DNA of 40,477 nucleotides from Planctomycetota bacterium (GTDB taxonomy: Bacteria; Planctomycetota; Phycisphaerae; Phycisphaerales; SM1A02). Shown here in pieces: positions 1 to 8,076 of the stretch. Below the pieces are notes generated by a model, which had not been told where the DNA came from, ran no database searches, and worked only from the letters and a program-made list of their open reading frames with translations. The stretch lies in assembly GCA_026386795.1 (NCBI GenBank), contig JAPLMU010000055.1, positions 1 through 40,477 of the forward strand. The letters run 5' to 3'. The position numbers and the translations under genes are program-made. Each line of letters opens with the position of its first letter. Positions within the stretch are counted from its first letter, which is position 1.

Positions 1-716
1 CCAAGCGCGTCCATTGCCGCGCGCACCGCGCACTCCGCCGCAATCCGCACTGCATCATTCACTGCGGGTGCAGGCGCAATGGTTCGCCACAAAATTCCCG
101 CACGATGCTCGTTCTGATTGATCGCCCAAATTCGAACATCGCCGTCGCGTGAGCGCACAGCGATGACACTTATCTCAGCGGTAAAGTCAACAAACGCCTC
201 GTAGATTGCAGGTGCGCCACGCACTGCAGCCCATGCTGCGACCAGATCGCGCGGCGAACGCACCACGCACTGCCCCTTGCCGTCGTAACCAAAACGACGC
301 GACTTCAGAACTGCAGGGCACCCAATCCGCCCACACGCAGCTGCCAATTCCGCTTCCGTGTTCACCGCTTCAAACGGCTGAACACGAATACCGCAAGAAC
401 GAAAGAACTCCTTCTCAGAAATTCGATCCTGAGCAATTTCCAAACTGCGCGCACCGGGTGCCGTTGGCACACGTTCCGCAATCGAACTCATCGTGGCGAC
501 CGGGACATTTTCAAATTCAAAGGTTGCGACATCAATGCCCGCAACAAAGCGCGCAACGGCAGAATGATCGTCATATGCACCAACGATCACTTCGCCGACA
601 GCGGAAGCGGGGCACAACGGATCCGGATCGAGAAATCGAAATGAATGCCCCAGCGGAATACCAGCGAGCGCCAGCATTCGCCCAAGCTGGCCACCACCGA
701 CAACGCCCACCACCAT
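1..716 (-). CDS. purK: PurK, N5-carboxyaminoimidazole ribonucleotide synthase (3' end outside window)
   Basis: The frame is open from an ATG at 716-714 to the window edge (about 238 residues), so the C-terminal third is missing. PurK uses ATP and bicarbonate to turn AIR into N5-CAIR, the substrate of PurE, in the cytoplasm. The protein starts [20 protein letters not shown], the nucleotide-binding loop typical of the family, followed by FRFLDPDP and an FEFENVP segment. The ATP-grasp part shows QDRISEKEFF, VLKSRRFGYDGKGQ and EISVIAVRSRDG. Its ATG shares one base with the purE stop codon (TAATG), so the two are translationally coupled. The identification is secure from motifs and from the purE neighbour. 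Confidence 0.95.
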   Translation of the reverse strand, partial: MVVGVVGGGQLGRMLALAGIPLGHSFRFLDPDPLCPASAVGEVIVGAYDDHSAVARFVAGIDVATFEFENVPVATMSSIAERVPTAPGARSLEIAQDRISEKEFFRSCGIRVQPFEAVNTEAELAAACGRIGCPAVLKSRRFGYDGKGQCVVRSPRDLVAAWAAVRGAPAIYEAFVDFTAEISVIAVRSRDGDVRIWAINQNEHRAGILWRTIAPAPAVNDAVRIAAECAVRAAMDAL

Positions 717-1261
717 TAGCTGTGCCCGCCCGGCATCAAGCCGATACGCGGATCTGGTTGCGCGATTACCTTGGCCGTCTGTGCCGCACGGAACGAGTCA
801 AGGCGCGCTCGCACCTGCTCATCGCTTGCTGCGATGAGTGATGCTGCAAACAGCGCGGCGTTCGTCGCTCCCGCTTGACCGATCGCGAATGTTGCCACAG
901 GAACACCAGCTGGCATCTGCACGATGGAAAGCAGACTGTCCAGACCGTTCAGCGTCTTTGTAGACACTGGCACGCCGAGCACCGGCACCGGCGTCTTACT
1001 TGCACACATACCGGGCAGATGCGCCGCCCCGCCAGCGCCAGCGATGATCGCCCGCAGGCCGCGCCCACGCGCTGCTTCCGCGTATTCAAAGAGTTGATCG
1101 GGAGTTCGGTGTGCACTCACCACGCGACATTCGTGCGCAACGCCCATCTCGGAGAGCGTTCTTGCGGCGTGTTGCATGGTGTCCCAGTCCGACTGGGAGC
1201 CCATGATCACCCCCACGAGCGGGGTCCCGGCGGGTGAAATCACATCTCCGACTGGATCCAT
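716..1261 (-). CDS. purE: PurE, N5-CAIR mutase (class I)
   Basis: PurE moves the carboxyl group of N5-CAIR to C4 to give CAIR in purine synthesis; the family forms octamers in the cytoplasm. The 181 residues carry the diagnostic motifs in order: [13 protein letters not shown] (about 18-30), [22 protein letters not shown] and [17 protein letters not shown]. The last two hold the active-site loop and the substrate-binding segment of class I enzymes. The length fits the family, with an extra ~15 residues before the first strand. No Shine-Dalgarno sequence precedes the ATG. Instead a -10-like TACTAT (1274-1269, minus) lies 7 bases upstream, suggesting a leaderless message. It is followed by purK with a 1-base overlap. 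Confidence 0.96.
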   Translation of the reverse strand: MDPVGDVISPAGTPLVGVIMGSQSDWDTMQHAARTLSEMGVAHECRVVSAHRTPDQLFEYAEAARGRGLRAIIAGAGGAAHLPGMCASKTPVPVLGVPVSTKTLNGLDSLLSIVQMPAGVPVATFAIGQAGATNAALFAASLIAASDEQVRARLDSFRAAQTAKVIAQPDPRIGLMPGGHS

Positions 1262-1274
1262 GGATCCAATAGTA
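1253..1274 (-). promoter_or_regulatory. Palindrome and -10-like box at the purE start
   Basis: The 16 bases 1253-1268 are two copies of TGGATCCA and form a perfect palindrome containing the purE ATG (1261-1259). Immediately upstream on the minus strand is TACTAT (1274-1269), a good -10 hexamer. No convincing -35 is seen. The palindrome could be an operator placed over the transcription start; this is inference. Confidence 0.35.
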
Positions 1275-1336
1275 CGACCCAGAATGCGGATTCGTGGGCG
1301 ACCAGAGCGGCTTCAACAGGGCGATTTCGTCAATAT

Positions 1337-1795
1337 CCCGGGAATTGAGGCGACAATCCCGGGCTTCATTCCGTTCTGTGCGTCGGTTCCTAAGACAGGC
1401 TCATAACACTCGATTAACATGCCGATTGCACCGAATCGATTGTGTTTCCTTGCTAGTTCTCAATACGGTGGCACATTCGACGCAATGTTTGCATGTGGGC
1501 GCGACCTTATCGCTGACCCGTGCCGTATTCATGAAAGGGTGACAATCCGGAAATCCGCGGCCTTACCCTTGGCCGCGACTCGACCACGCCTCGAGGCGCA
1601 CGGGCGGACATGTGTCCCGTGCGCCGAAACCTCGGGGCGGAGTGCTGGAGCGGTTCAGACCGCTCTTTGCTCAGAGTTCAGAAAAGGGTGGGCGTCGGCT
1701 TCGGACACTGACGCCCAATCCGTTGCGGTTTCCGCAACGGCGAATCTCGGGGATGCGGCCTCAGGCGTGGGAGCCGCGTCCCCGAATTCATTTTT
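1337..1795 (+). ncRNA. Candidate structured RNA: hairpin array ending in an intrinsic terminator
   Basis: This is most of the 631-base gene-free stretch 1262-1892. Reading the plus strand I find successive hairpins: 1337-1363 (10 bp, one bulged A), 1556-1577 (7 bp), 1595-1625 (10 bp perfect), 1648-1665 (7 bp, TCAG loop), 1689-1717 (8 bp), 1720-1740 (9 bp, TTT loop) and 1747-1785 (13 bp with one G.U). The last is followed by ATTCATTTTT. The terminator is functional only on the plus strand, so the array is probably the 3' part of a plus-strand transcript divergent from purE. It lacks the hallmark sequences of RNase P RNA, tmRNA, SRP RNA and 6S RNA. The 5' end is unknown and I see no clear promoter. 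Translations through the region show no recognisable protein. Confidence 0.5.
1747..1795 (+). terminator. Rho-independent terminator of the candidate RNA
   Basis: Arms 1747-1759 and 1773-1785 pair over 13 bp (one G.U), and the loop can add four more pairs. The hairpin is followed by ATTCATTTTT on the plus strand. There is no T-run on the other strand, so the direction is plus. Confidence 0.7.
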
Positions 1796-1809
1796 AGAAT
1801 CCTGGCCTC

Positions 1810-1853
1810 AAAAACGACGAACGCGGCACTCACACTTCGGAGAGCACCGCGTC
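1810..1853 (-). terminator. Rho-independent terminator after xerC
   Basis: On the minus strand, the arms at 1853-1842 and 1831-1820 pair over 12 bp with a few G.U pairs. They are followed by CGTCGTTTTTG, about 40 bases after the xerC stop codon. The signal works only on the minus strand. Confidence 0.6.
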
Positions 1854-1892
1854 ACGTGCGATAAATGATGATGTAATGATTGGCCGGAACGA

Positions 1893-2885
1893 TCAGCTTG
1901 CTTCAGCGCGCGGATGCGCCTTGTCATATCCGTCGCGCATACGGCCACTGGTCAAGTGCGTGTAGACCTGCGTTGAACTCAACGACTGGTGACCGAGCAG
2001 TTCCTGGACCGCGCGCAAGTCCGCGCCGTTGTCCAAGAGATGCGTGGCGAAACTGTGACGAATCGTGTGCGGTGAGATATCGGGATCAAGATTCGCCTCA
2101 ACCAAGTACTTGGCAACCTTGCGACGCACCGAACGGCTTGAGAGGCGCCCGCCGTTCTTGTTCACAAACAGCGATTCCTCAGAATTCATGCGCTTTCCGC
2201 GGCCCTGCAGGTCGGCATCGACCATTGCCAAGTAATGGCGCAGAGCCTTGAGCGCGTGACTTCCCAGCGGTACGCGACGCTCGCGTCGACCCTTGCCACG
2301 GATGATGATTTCTTCACCGGTGTCATTCAGATCACCGCGATTGATTGCTACAACCTCTGACACTCGGATACCCGTGGAATACAAGGTCTCGAGAATCGCG
2401 CGGTCGCGCGCTCCCAAGATGTCGGTGTCATCTGGCGCAGACAACAACCGCTCAATCTGCTCAACCGAAATGGCCTTCGGAAGTCGCTTCGCCTGCTTCG
2501 GGGTACGAATCAGGACCATTGGATTTGTTGGAGCGAGCCCCTTGCGTTCCATCCACTTATGGAAACTGCGCAGTGTGGCAATCTTGCGAGCCATGGTGGC
2601 TGCCGAATACTTCTGCTCGCCAAGCTTGGAAAGGAACTCGCGGATCAACTCCACTTCGCACTTCAGCACGCGACCAGTAATGGTGTCGGACGAGGTGCTC
2701 TTGGAGTCGAGCGCCTTGCGCTCCTTCTCAAGGTCCGCTTTCGTCCCCGTCTTCGTCTCGATGAAGTCGACGAATTGACGGAGATCGAGCCCGTAACAAC
2801 GCCCCGTGTAGGGGCTGAAGTGCCGCTCGTCAGTGAGGTAACTCAGGAAGTTCTGGATAAGTGCGAGTGTTGTTGTGTCGTTCAT
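1893..2885 (-). CDS. xerC: Tyrosine recombinase XerC/XerD type
   Basis: Site-specific recombinase of the Xer family, which resolves chromosome dimers at dif near the division septum. The N-terminal SAM-like core-binding domain (1-~130) is followed by the catalytic domain with all expected residues: R174 (TGIRVSEV), K198 (RGKGRRERR), H273 and R276 (HTIRHSFATHLLD), H299 (LLGHQSL) and nucleophile Y308 (TQVYTH). At 330 residues it is about 30 longer than E. coli XerC; the extra length is a charged, Ser/Thr-rich stretch near residues 47-72 in the N-terminal domain. A GGAGG sequence 9 bases before the ATG fixes the start. It stands alone with its own terminator. The choice between XerC, XerD or a single-recombinase variant cannot be settled from the sequence. 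Confidence 0.92.
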   Translation of the reverse strand: MNDTTTLALIQNFLSYLTDERHFSPYTGRCYGLDLRQFVDFIETKTGTKADLEKERKALDSKSTSSDTITGRVLKCEVELIREFLSKLGEQKYSAATMARKIATLRSFHKWMERKGLAPTNPMVLIRTPKQAKRLPKAISVEQIERLLSAPDDTDILGARDRAILETLYSTGIRVSEVVAINRGDLNDTGEEIIIRGKGRRERRVPLGSHALKALRHYLAMVDADLQGRGKRMNSEESLFVNKNGGRLSSRSVRRKVAKYLVEANLDPDISPHTIRHSFATHLLDNGADLRAVQELLGHQSLSSTQVYTHLTSGRMRDGYDKAHPRAEAS

Positions 2886-3238
2886 GGCTCTTCGCCTCCA
2901 TAATCGCGCGGTTCGCTGCGCGGTGCTGTGTTCGGTCAGTTCGGAATCTGTTGTCCACTCTTCTTATCGGAGACACGCCGCCTCAATCTGAAGCCAACCC
3001 GTCCCAAAGACACCGAAATTCGGACGTTCCTCGAATTGAATGTGCGATTCCGGAAACCTGTTGTCCAATTGTGTTACGCAGACCTTGCCCAACTAGATGT
3101 CGAAATATCGATTCAGGCAAAAATGGCCGATTTAAGCGGTGCTGCTAACTGGTTATTGGACATAAATCAACCCCACATCGGTCGTGCCCGAACTTTCCTA
3201 TAATCGCTCCCCCTCCCCTTCCACCAATTTCACCACAC
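2886..3238. other. Intergenic region between xerC and tRNA-Lys
   Basis: This 353-base stretch is less GC-rich than its surroundings and holds no convincing gene. It contains an imperfect direct repeat, CGGAATCTGTTGTCCA at 2942-2957 and CGGAAACCTGTTGTCCA at 3051-3067, and an inverted third TGTCCA core at 3157-3162. It should contain the xerC promoter at its left end and the tRNA promoter at its right end. Confidence 0.5.
3199..3204 (+). promoter_or_regulatory. -10 box of the tRNA-Lys promoter
   Basis: A perfect TATAAT lies 34 bases upstream of the tRNA, in the context CCTATAATCG; nearly the same context precedes sucA. No good -35 hexamer is visible at 17 bases upstream. Confidence 0.55.
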
Positions 3239-3311
3239 GGTTGCGTAGCTCAGTTGGTAGAGCAAGCGGCTTTTAACCGCTAGGTCCTGGGTTCGAATCC
3301 CAGCGCAATCA
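3239..3311 (+). tRNA. tRNA-Lys (anticodon TTT)
   Basis: The 73 bases fold as a standard cloverleaf. The acceptor stem GGTTGCG pairs with CGCAATC (one G.U). The D arm is GCTC-AGTTGGTA-GAGC. The anticodon stem AGCGG/CCGCT closes the loop CTTTTAA with TTT at positions 34-36. The variable loop is AGGTC, and the T arm is CTGGG-TTCGAAT-CCCAG. The discriminator base is A and CCA is not encoded. It reads lysine codons AAA and AAG. Confidence 0.97.
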
Positions 3312-3391
3312 CTGCACTTCTCTCTCACCGTTACCCCACGCCACACGCTCACGCCTTGCGCCCCGCCACCTATGGGCCGATCGGAACACGG

Positions 3392-6300
3392 ATGTTTGTA
3401 CTTCACCTGAACTGGTCTCACGGATCACTGCGTGCTTGGGGCGAGAGCGCAGAAAAATTCATCACTGCGCGTGATGCACCAATCCCAACAGGGAAGCATC
3501 CGTACGCTGCATCAGTCGCAGAATTGCGAGCAGCACTCGCACCGGCGCTCGAACACGCGCGTGCGGCTACTGGCGACAACCCACGCATTGCAGCGGAAGG
3601 TTCGCTCACCGATTCCTCCATCATGCTGCTCTTGCCGCATTCGGACACAGCTGCTGGACAACTGCCACTGCCAAGTGACCGACTCAGTGCTTGCGATTCC
3701 GCCGCTGGATTCGTAGCGGAGCCCGAGGATTCGCTTGCACCCATCGAAGTTCCCGCCGTTGCACTTGATCCGCGTACGGCGTTCGCGCTATTGCGGATAC
3801 TCGATACCGAATCATCGGACGACAACGTTGCATGGGGGCATGACGCCCGCTGGTGGAACGCGGTGTCGCAGTTCACGCAGCACCTCATCAATGATCAACG
3901 CGTCATTCCAACCGTCGTGCAGGAGCGCAACGGCGCTATGTTCGCCGCATGGCGCCCATGGCTGCAAGATGCACCAAACCACACCAGATTTACTGCACTC
4001 GTGCGCGGCGCCCCAGCATTGGTGCGCGCTGCCGAAGGTGCTGGCGCGGCGACCACGCTGCTAGAGCAATCGATGGGCGCGTTCGTTGATTCCAGCGTGC
4101 GCGACATCATGGAGCTGGAGAATTACTCCGAGGCTCTCGACGGCCGCGACCCAGACCGTGATCCGCATGTTGCGTGGCTCACTGGACTTCTGAGCGCGCA
4201 AGTTGATGTGCGGCAGCCGTCGACGGTTGAGTCAAGCATTGTGCGCACCGCACGGCAATGGATCGCCAACCTCGAAGACATCGGCGAAGGTCGAGAGATG
4301 CGCCTTCTGCTGCAACTCCTTGAGCCGCCAGCGGAACTGCTTGCAAGTCCCGATGGCCACGAAGACGATCACCCATGGCGACTGCTGTTCTCCTTGGTTT
4401 CCAACGACAGCCCGCCAATCGTGGTCGATGCTGAATCACTCTGGAGTCGCGCCGTCGGTGGCCGAAATGGTCGCGGGCATTCACCGCAAGAGACACAACA
4501 ACTTTGCGACATGCTCCTTGGCGAACTCGGTCGGGCGAGCCGTCTGTATCCAAAGCTCGAAGAGAGCCTTGATGAAGGCGCCCCCGCGGGGATGGAACTG
4601 AAGACCACGGAGGCATATCAATTCCTTCGTGATTTCAAACCCGTGCTTCAAGAAGCGGGTTTCGAAGTCCTTGCACCGGATTGGTGGGGACAGACCGCGA
4701 ACCGCGTTGGCGCGCGGCTCCTGATCGACAGCGATCCCTCGCCGAGCGAGGGCGGAGAAGGCGGGAAGTCGAGTGGCGGAGTCGGTCTCCACAGTTTGGT
4801 GAACTACAGCTGGCAGATTGCGCTCGGCGATACCCCGCTCACCCTTGAAGAATTCCAGGCACTGGCCAAGAAGGGCGTGCCGCTCGTGCGCATCAACGGA
4901 CGCTGGGTGGAGATCCGTCCAGAAGACCTTGAGCGCGGCGTCAAATTCCTGAAGCAGAACGCCAACGGCCAGGCAACCCTTGTTGAGGCCCTGCGCATGG
5001 CGCATCTTGATGCATCTGATGGCGGGCTCCCCGTCGTCGGCGTGGATACCAAGGGATGGGTCTCCGAGATCTTTGGCCCAGACGATTCGATCGAGAAGAT
5101 GCCGATGCTTGAGCAGCCGGAGCGATTCCAAGGCACGCTGCGGCCGTATCAACGCGCCGGCGTGAGTTGGCTGGCGTTCCTCGAGCGCTTCGGCATGGGC
5201 GCGTGCCTCGCCGACGACATGGGTCTCGGCAAGACCATTCAGTTGATCGCCCTCCTGCAAGCAGAGCGGCAAGTTGCGCCTGAGGGCGAACGCGTTGGAC
5301 CGACGCTCTTGGTGGCCCCAATGAGCGTGCTCGGAAACTGGCACCGCGAACTCACTCGCTTTGCACCAGAGCTCGTGGTGCATGTGCATCACGGCCTCGA
5401 GCGACCACAGGGCGAGCGGTTCGTGCAACTCACGCAACGTGTTGATGTCGTAGTGAGCACCTATGCACTCGTCACGCGCGACAAAGACCTCCTCAACGAG
5501 GTGGAGTGGCGCCGCGTGGTGCTCGACGAAGCGCAACACATCAAGAACCCGCCCACCAAGCAGACCGCCGCGATCCGCGCCCTCCGCACGAAGTTCCGCG
5601 TTGCGCTCACTGGTACGCCGGTTGAGAATCGACTCAGTGAATTGTGGTCAATCATGGAATTCTGCTGCCCTGGATACCTGGGAACGCAGAACGACTTCCG
5701 CAAGCGATTTGCACTGCCGGTCGAACGCCATCGCGACAAGCGACAAGCAGAGCGGCTTCGACAGCTGGTGCGGCCATTCATTCTGCGCCGCCTGAAGACT
5801 GACCCGAAGGTCATCAGCGATCTTCCGCCGCTGATTGTCACCCGGCAGCAGATTCCGCTCACGCCCGAACAGGCGTCCTTGTACGAACAAGTGGTCAACG
5901 ACATGCTCAAGCGTGTCGACCAGGCCGAGGGTATTCGTCGTCGCGGGCTGGTGCTCAGCGCGTTGGTCAAGCTCAAGCAAATCTGCAATCACCCTGCGCA
6001 TTTCTTACGCGAAGGAATGCCATCGAATGCGCCAGTTGCGGAAGTCTCCGAGGAAGATATGGCGGAAGGCGCACAAGCCGCAGAACCGCCAGCGCGAAAA
6101 ATCGTGGTGCCGGCGAATGTTGTGCGGGCTACGCGACTGAGTGCACGCAGTGGCAAGAGTCTGCGAGTGATGGAAATGCTTGAAGAACTCACCGCTGCGG
6201 GCGACCGCGCGCTGATCTTCACGCAGTACCGGCAGATGGGCCATTTACTTGTACAGATGATTCGGCAAGAACTCGACATCGAAGCATTGTTCCTGCATGG

Positions 6301-6697
6301 TGGAACGCCGCAGGCCAAGCGCGATCAATTGGTGCAGAAGTTCCAGAGCGAAGATCCGGCATCGCCACTCTTCATCCTTAGCCTCAAGGCTGGTGGCGTT
6401 GGACTGAACCTGACCGCGGCGAATCACGTGTTCCACTATGACCGTTGGTGGAATCCCGCTGTTGAGAACCAGGCCACCGACCGTGCGTTCCGTATCGGAC
6501 AGCTGCGCACCGTGAATGTCCACAAGATGATCACGGTGGGAACGCTTGAAGAACGCATCGACCAGATGATCGAACAGAAAACCGAACTAGCTAGCCAGAT
6601 CATTGGTAGCGGCGAGCAATGGCTCACCGAGCTCAATACCTCGCAGTTGCGTGACCTGCTCTCGCTCCGCGGCAACACACTGGAGGACGGAGCATGA
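3392..6697 (+). CDS. SNF2-family ATPase (HepA-like), SWIM partner
   Basis: Large SWI2/SNF2 double-stranded nucleic-acid translocase, 1101 residues. The first ~500 residues form the N-terminal region found in bacterial SNF2 proteins, with the typical opening MFVLHLNWSHGSLRAWGE. That opening supports the ATG at 3392 over the one at 3356. The helicase core follows: YQRAGVSWLAFLE, Walker A DDMGLGKT (near 607), DEAQ box VVLDEAQHIKN (near 710), motif III ALTGTPVENRLSELW, FLHGGTPQAKRD, motif V LSLKAGGVGLNLT and motif VI QATDRAFRIGQ (near 1030). The stop overlaps the next start by four bases (ATGA). It follows tRNA-Lys closely and may share its transcript. Function in vivo is unknown; such proteins remodel protein-DNA or RNA polymerase complexes. 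Confidence 0.93.
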   Translation: MFVLHLNWSHGSLRAWGESAEKFITARDAPIPTGKHPYAASVAELRAALAPALEHARAATGDNPRIAAEGSLTDSSIMLLLPHSDTAAGQLPLPSDRLSACDSAAGFVAEPEDSLAPIEVPAVALDPRTAFALLRILDTESSDDNVAWGHDARWWNAVSQFTQHLINDQRVIPTVVQERNGAMFAAWRPWLQDAPNHTRFTALVRGAPALVRAAEGAGAATTLLEQSMGAFVDSSVRDIMELENYSEALDGRDPDRDPHVAWLTGLLSAQVDVRQPSTVESSIVRTARQWIANLEDIGEGREMRLLLQLLEPPAELLASPDGHEDDHPWRLLFSLVSNDSPPIVVDAESLWSRAVGGRNGRGHSPQETQQLCDMLLGELGRASRLYPKLEESLDEGAPAGMELKTTEAYQFLRDFKPVLQEAGFEVLAPDWWGQTANRVGARLLIDSDPSPSEGGEGGKSSGGVGLHSLVNYSWQIALGDTPLTLEEFQALAKKGVPLVRINGRWVEIRPEDLERGVKFLKQNANGQATLVEALRMAHLDASDGGLPVVGVDTKGWVSEIFGPDDSIEKMPMLEQPERFQGTLRPYQRAGVSWLAFLERFGMGACLADDMGLGKTIQLIALLQAERQVAPEGERVGPTLLVAPMSVLGNWHRELTRFAPELVVHVHHGLERPQGERFVQLTQRVDVVVSTYALVTRDKDLLNEVEWRRVVLDEAQHIKNPPTKQTAAIRALRTKFRVALTGTPVENRLSELWSIMEFCCPGYLGTQNDFRKRFALPVERHRDKRQAERLRQLVRPFILRRLKTDPKVISDLPPLIVTRQQIPLTPEQASLYEQVVNDMLKRVDQAEGIRRRGLVLSALVKLKQICNHPAHFLREGMPSNAPVAEVSEEDMAEGAQAAEPPARKIVVPANVVRATRLSARSGKSLRVMEMLEELTAAGDRALIFTQYRQMGHLLVQMIRQELDIEALFLHGGTPQAKRDQLVQKFQSEDPASPLFILSLKAGGVGLNLTAANHVFHYDRWWNPAVENQATDRAFRIGQLRTVNVHKMITVGTLEERIDQMIEQKTELASQIIGSGEQWLTELNTSQLRDLLSLRGNTLEDGA

Positions 6698-7566
6698 GTA
6701 GCGAAGGTTTCAACATTCGGCCATCGCAGAAAAAATTGGAACAGCCGCGTCGCGTGCGCCATGGCATCCGTTTCCGAAGAAAACTCGGCCTTGAGGGGCT
6801 TCCGTGGCACGCCTCGGCATTTGTTCAGGCTGTTGAGACGGGCATGCCTCCAGATGTGCGCATGCTTGGCATGGAATACGCACTCGCTGGCCAGGTGGCG
6901 AACTACACGGTGACGCCCGGTTTAGTGGAGACCGCCGTGCAAGGCCGCGGTGTCAAGCCATACATCGCAAAGATCACCGTTCGGCCGCTTTCACGCGAAG
7001 AGTGGGACAAGGTGATTGAGCGGATGGCTGGCGAAGCGGTGTACGCGGCGCGACTTCTCACTGGCGAAGTACCCGAGTCCATCGAGGAGTGTTTCGCCGT
7101 GGTTGGGCGGCATCTGCTGCCAGCGGACGGCGATGGTTTGCATACCGAGTGTGATTGTGGACTCGAGCAACCTTGCAAGCATGTGGCCGCGGCCGCATAC
7201 CTGATGGGCGAACGCATTGAGGTCGACCCCGTGGTGCTCTTTGCGCTGCGTGGGCTCGATGGCGAATTACTTCTTGAGCGGCTCCAAGAGCAGCGGACCC
7301 TTCAGACGTCTGGCATCTCTCAGGCGCACGCCACGGCCTCGACGGTCGAAGAGGACAACGGTGGACTTCCGCCGCTTGAGCAGTGCATCGCCGACTTCTG
7401 GCGGCCAACTGCGGCACTTGAGGAGGCGGAGTCAGCGCCGGCTTCGGAACATGTTCCGCACGCGCTGTTACGACGCATGGGGCCAAGCCCGATGGGCGGC
7501 AAGTTTCCGATGGTCGGGTTGCTCGCGAGCATCTACGACAGTATTCGTGCGCGAACTGCGGAGTGA
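6694..7566 (+). CDS. SWIM zinc-finger protein
   Basis: 290 residues with a clear SWIM motif, ECDCGLEQPCKHVAAAAYLM (about 149-168), the CxC...CxH zinc site thought to bind DNA or protein. The N-terminal part resembles other SWIM proteins encoded next to SNF2 ATPases; the C-terminal ~100 residues are Glu/Ala-rich and probably flexible. Its ATG overlaps the stop of the SNF2 gene (ATGA), so the two are made together and probably act as one complex. I see no catalytic domain; its biochemical role is unknown. Confidence 0.88.
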   Translation: MSSEGFNIRPSQKKLEQPRRVRHGIRFRRKLGLEGLPWHASAFVQAVETGMPPDVRMLGMEYALAGQVANYTVTPGLVETAVQGRGVKPYIAKITVRPLSREEWDKVIERMAGEAVYAARLLTGEVPESIEECFAVVGRHLLPADGDGLHTECDCGLEQPCKHVAAAAYLMGERIEVDPVVLFALRGLDGELLLERLQEQRTLQTSGISQAHATASTVEEDNGGLPPLEQCIADFWRPTAALEEAESAPASEHVPHALLRRMGPSPMGGKFPMVGLLASIYDSIRARTAE

Positions 7567-7615
7567 TCGGGCTGGGTGACGATCATCCCCGTTCCGCCAG
7601 AGTCACGCGCTCGTG

Positions 7616-8062
7616 TTAACCCGCATCTGGCTTGCTGTAGAAGATCCGCAAGCGATTTCCAGGGTGCAGGTACTCCACCGAGGACATGTAGGCACGCATC
7701 AACATAATGCCGCGCCCGGAAGGAATATCGATGTTCTCATCGGCAGTTGGGTCTGGCACCGACCCAGGATCAAAGCCTTCACCCTCGTCGATCACCACTA
7801 ACTCAACGCCCGTTGAATCAATCTTGCACTCAACAATGACGTGCTTGGATGGATTCCCTTTATTTCCGTGGCGGAAGCCGTTGACCAAGGCTTCTTCGAG
7901 CGCCAAACGGATGGCAAATGAGGCCGCCTCACCATAGCCACAACTCAGTAGCGCATCATTGACGTCCGATTGCAGACCTTCGATGGAATCTCGCTGCTCA
8001 AGTAGCACCCAACTTCGCTCGAAGCGCCCATCATGAACATGTCCCTGTGCGGGGTGAGTCAT
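7616..8062 (-). CDS. Anti-sigma regulatory factor, serine kinase-like ATPase (RsbW/SpoIIAB type)
   Basis: GHKL-fold ATPase of the anti-sigma kinase family. Such proteins bind a sigma factor or another client and phosphorylate a STAS partner. The ATP site is complete: N-box EEALVNGFRHGN, G1 VIDEGEGFDPGS and G2 SGRGIMLMRAYM. A GTG at 8080 overlaps the stop of the upstream STAS gene (GTGA), but the ATG at 8062 has AAAGG ten bases upstream and is the more likely start, giving 148 residues. Coupling to the STAS gene points to a partner-switching pair. No sigma factor gene is adjacent, so the client is unknown. Confidence 0.9.
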   Translation of the reverse strand: MTHPAQGHVHDGRFERSWVLLEQRDSIEGLQSDVNDALLSCGYGEAASFAIRLALEEALVNGFRHGNKGNPSKHVIVECKIDSTGVELVVIDEGEGFDPGSVPDPTADENIDIPSGRGIMLMRAYMSSVEYLHPGNRLRIFYSKPDAG

Positions 8063-8076
8063 GGACTGATTACCTT

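Noticed and set aside
1419-1868. 149-residue reading on the plus strand between purE and xerC
   Set aside because: It runs straight through the hairpin array and the terminator, has no recognisable protein features and lacks a ribosome binding site.
1893-3311. Xer recombinase beside tRNA-Lys as an integrated element
   Set aside because: No duplicated tRNA 3' end, excision gene or foreign cargo is visible; the recombinase is of housekeeping type and points away from the tRNA.
3356-3391. Upstream ATG for the SNF2 gene
   Set aside because: The family begins at the MFVLHLNW segment encoded from 3392; the extra 12 residues lie in the short gap after the tRNA.
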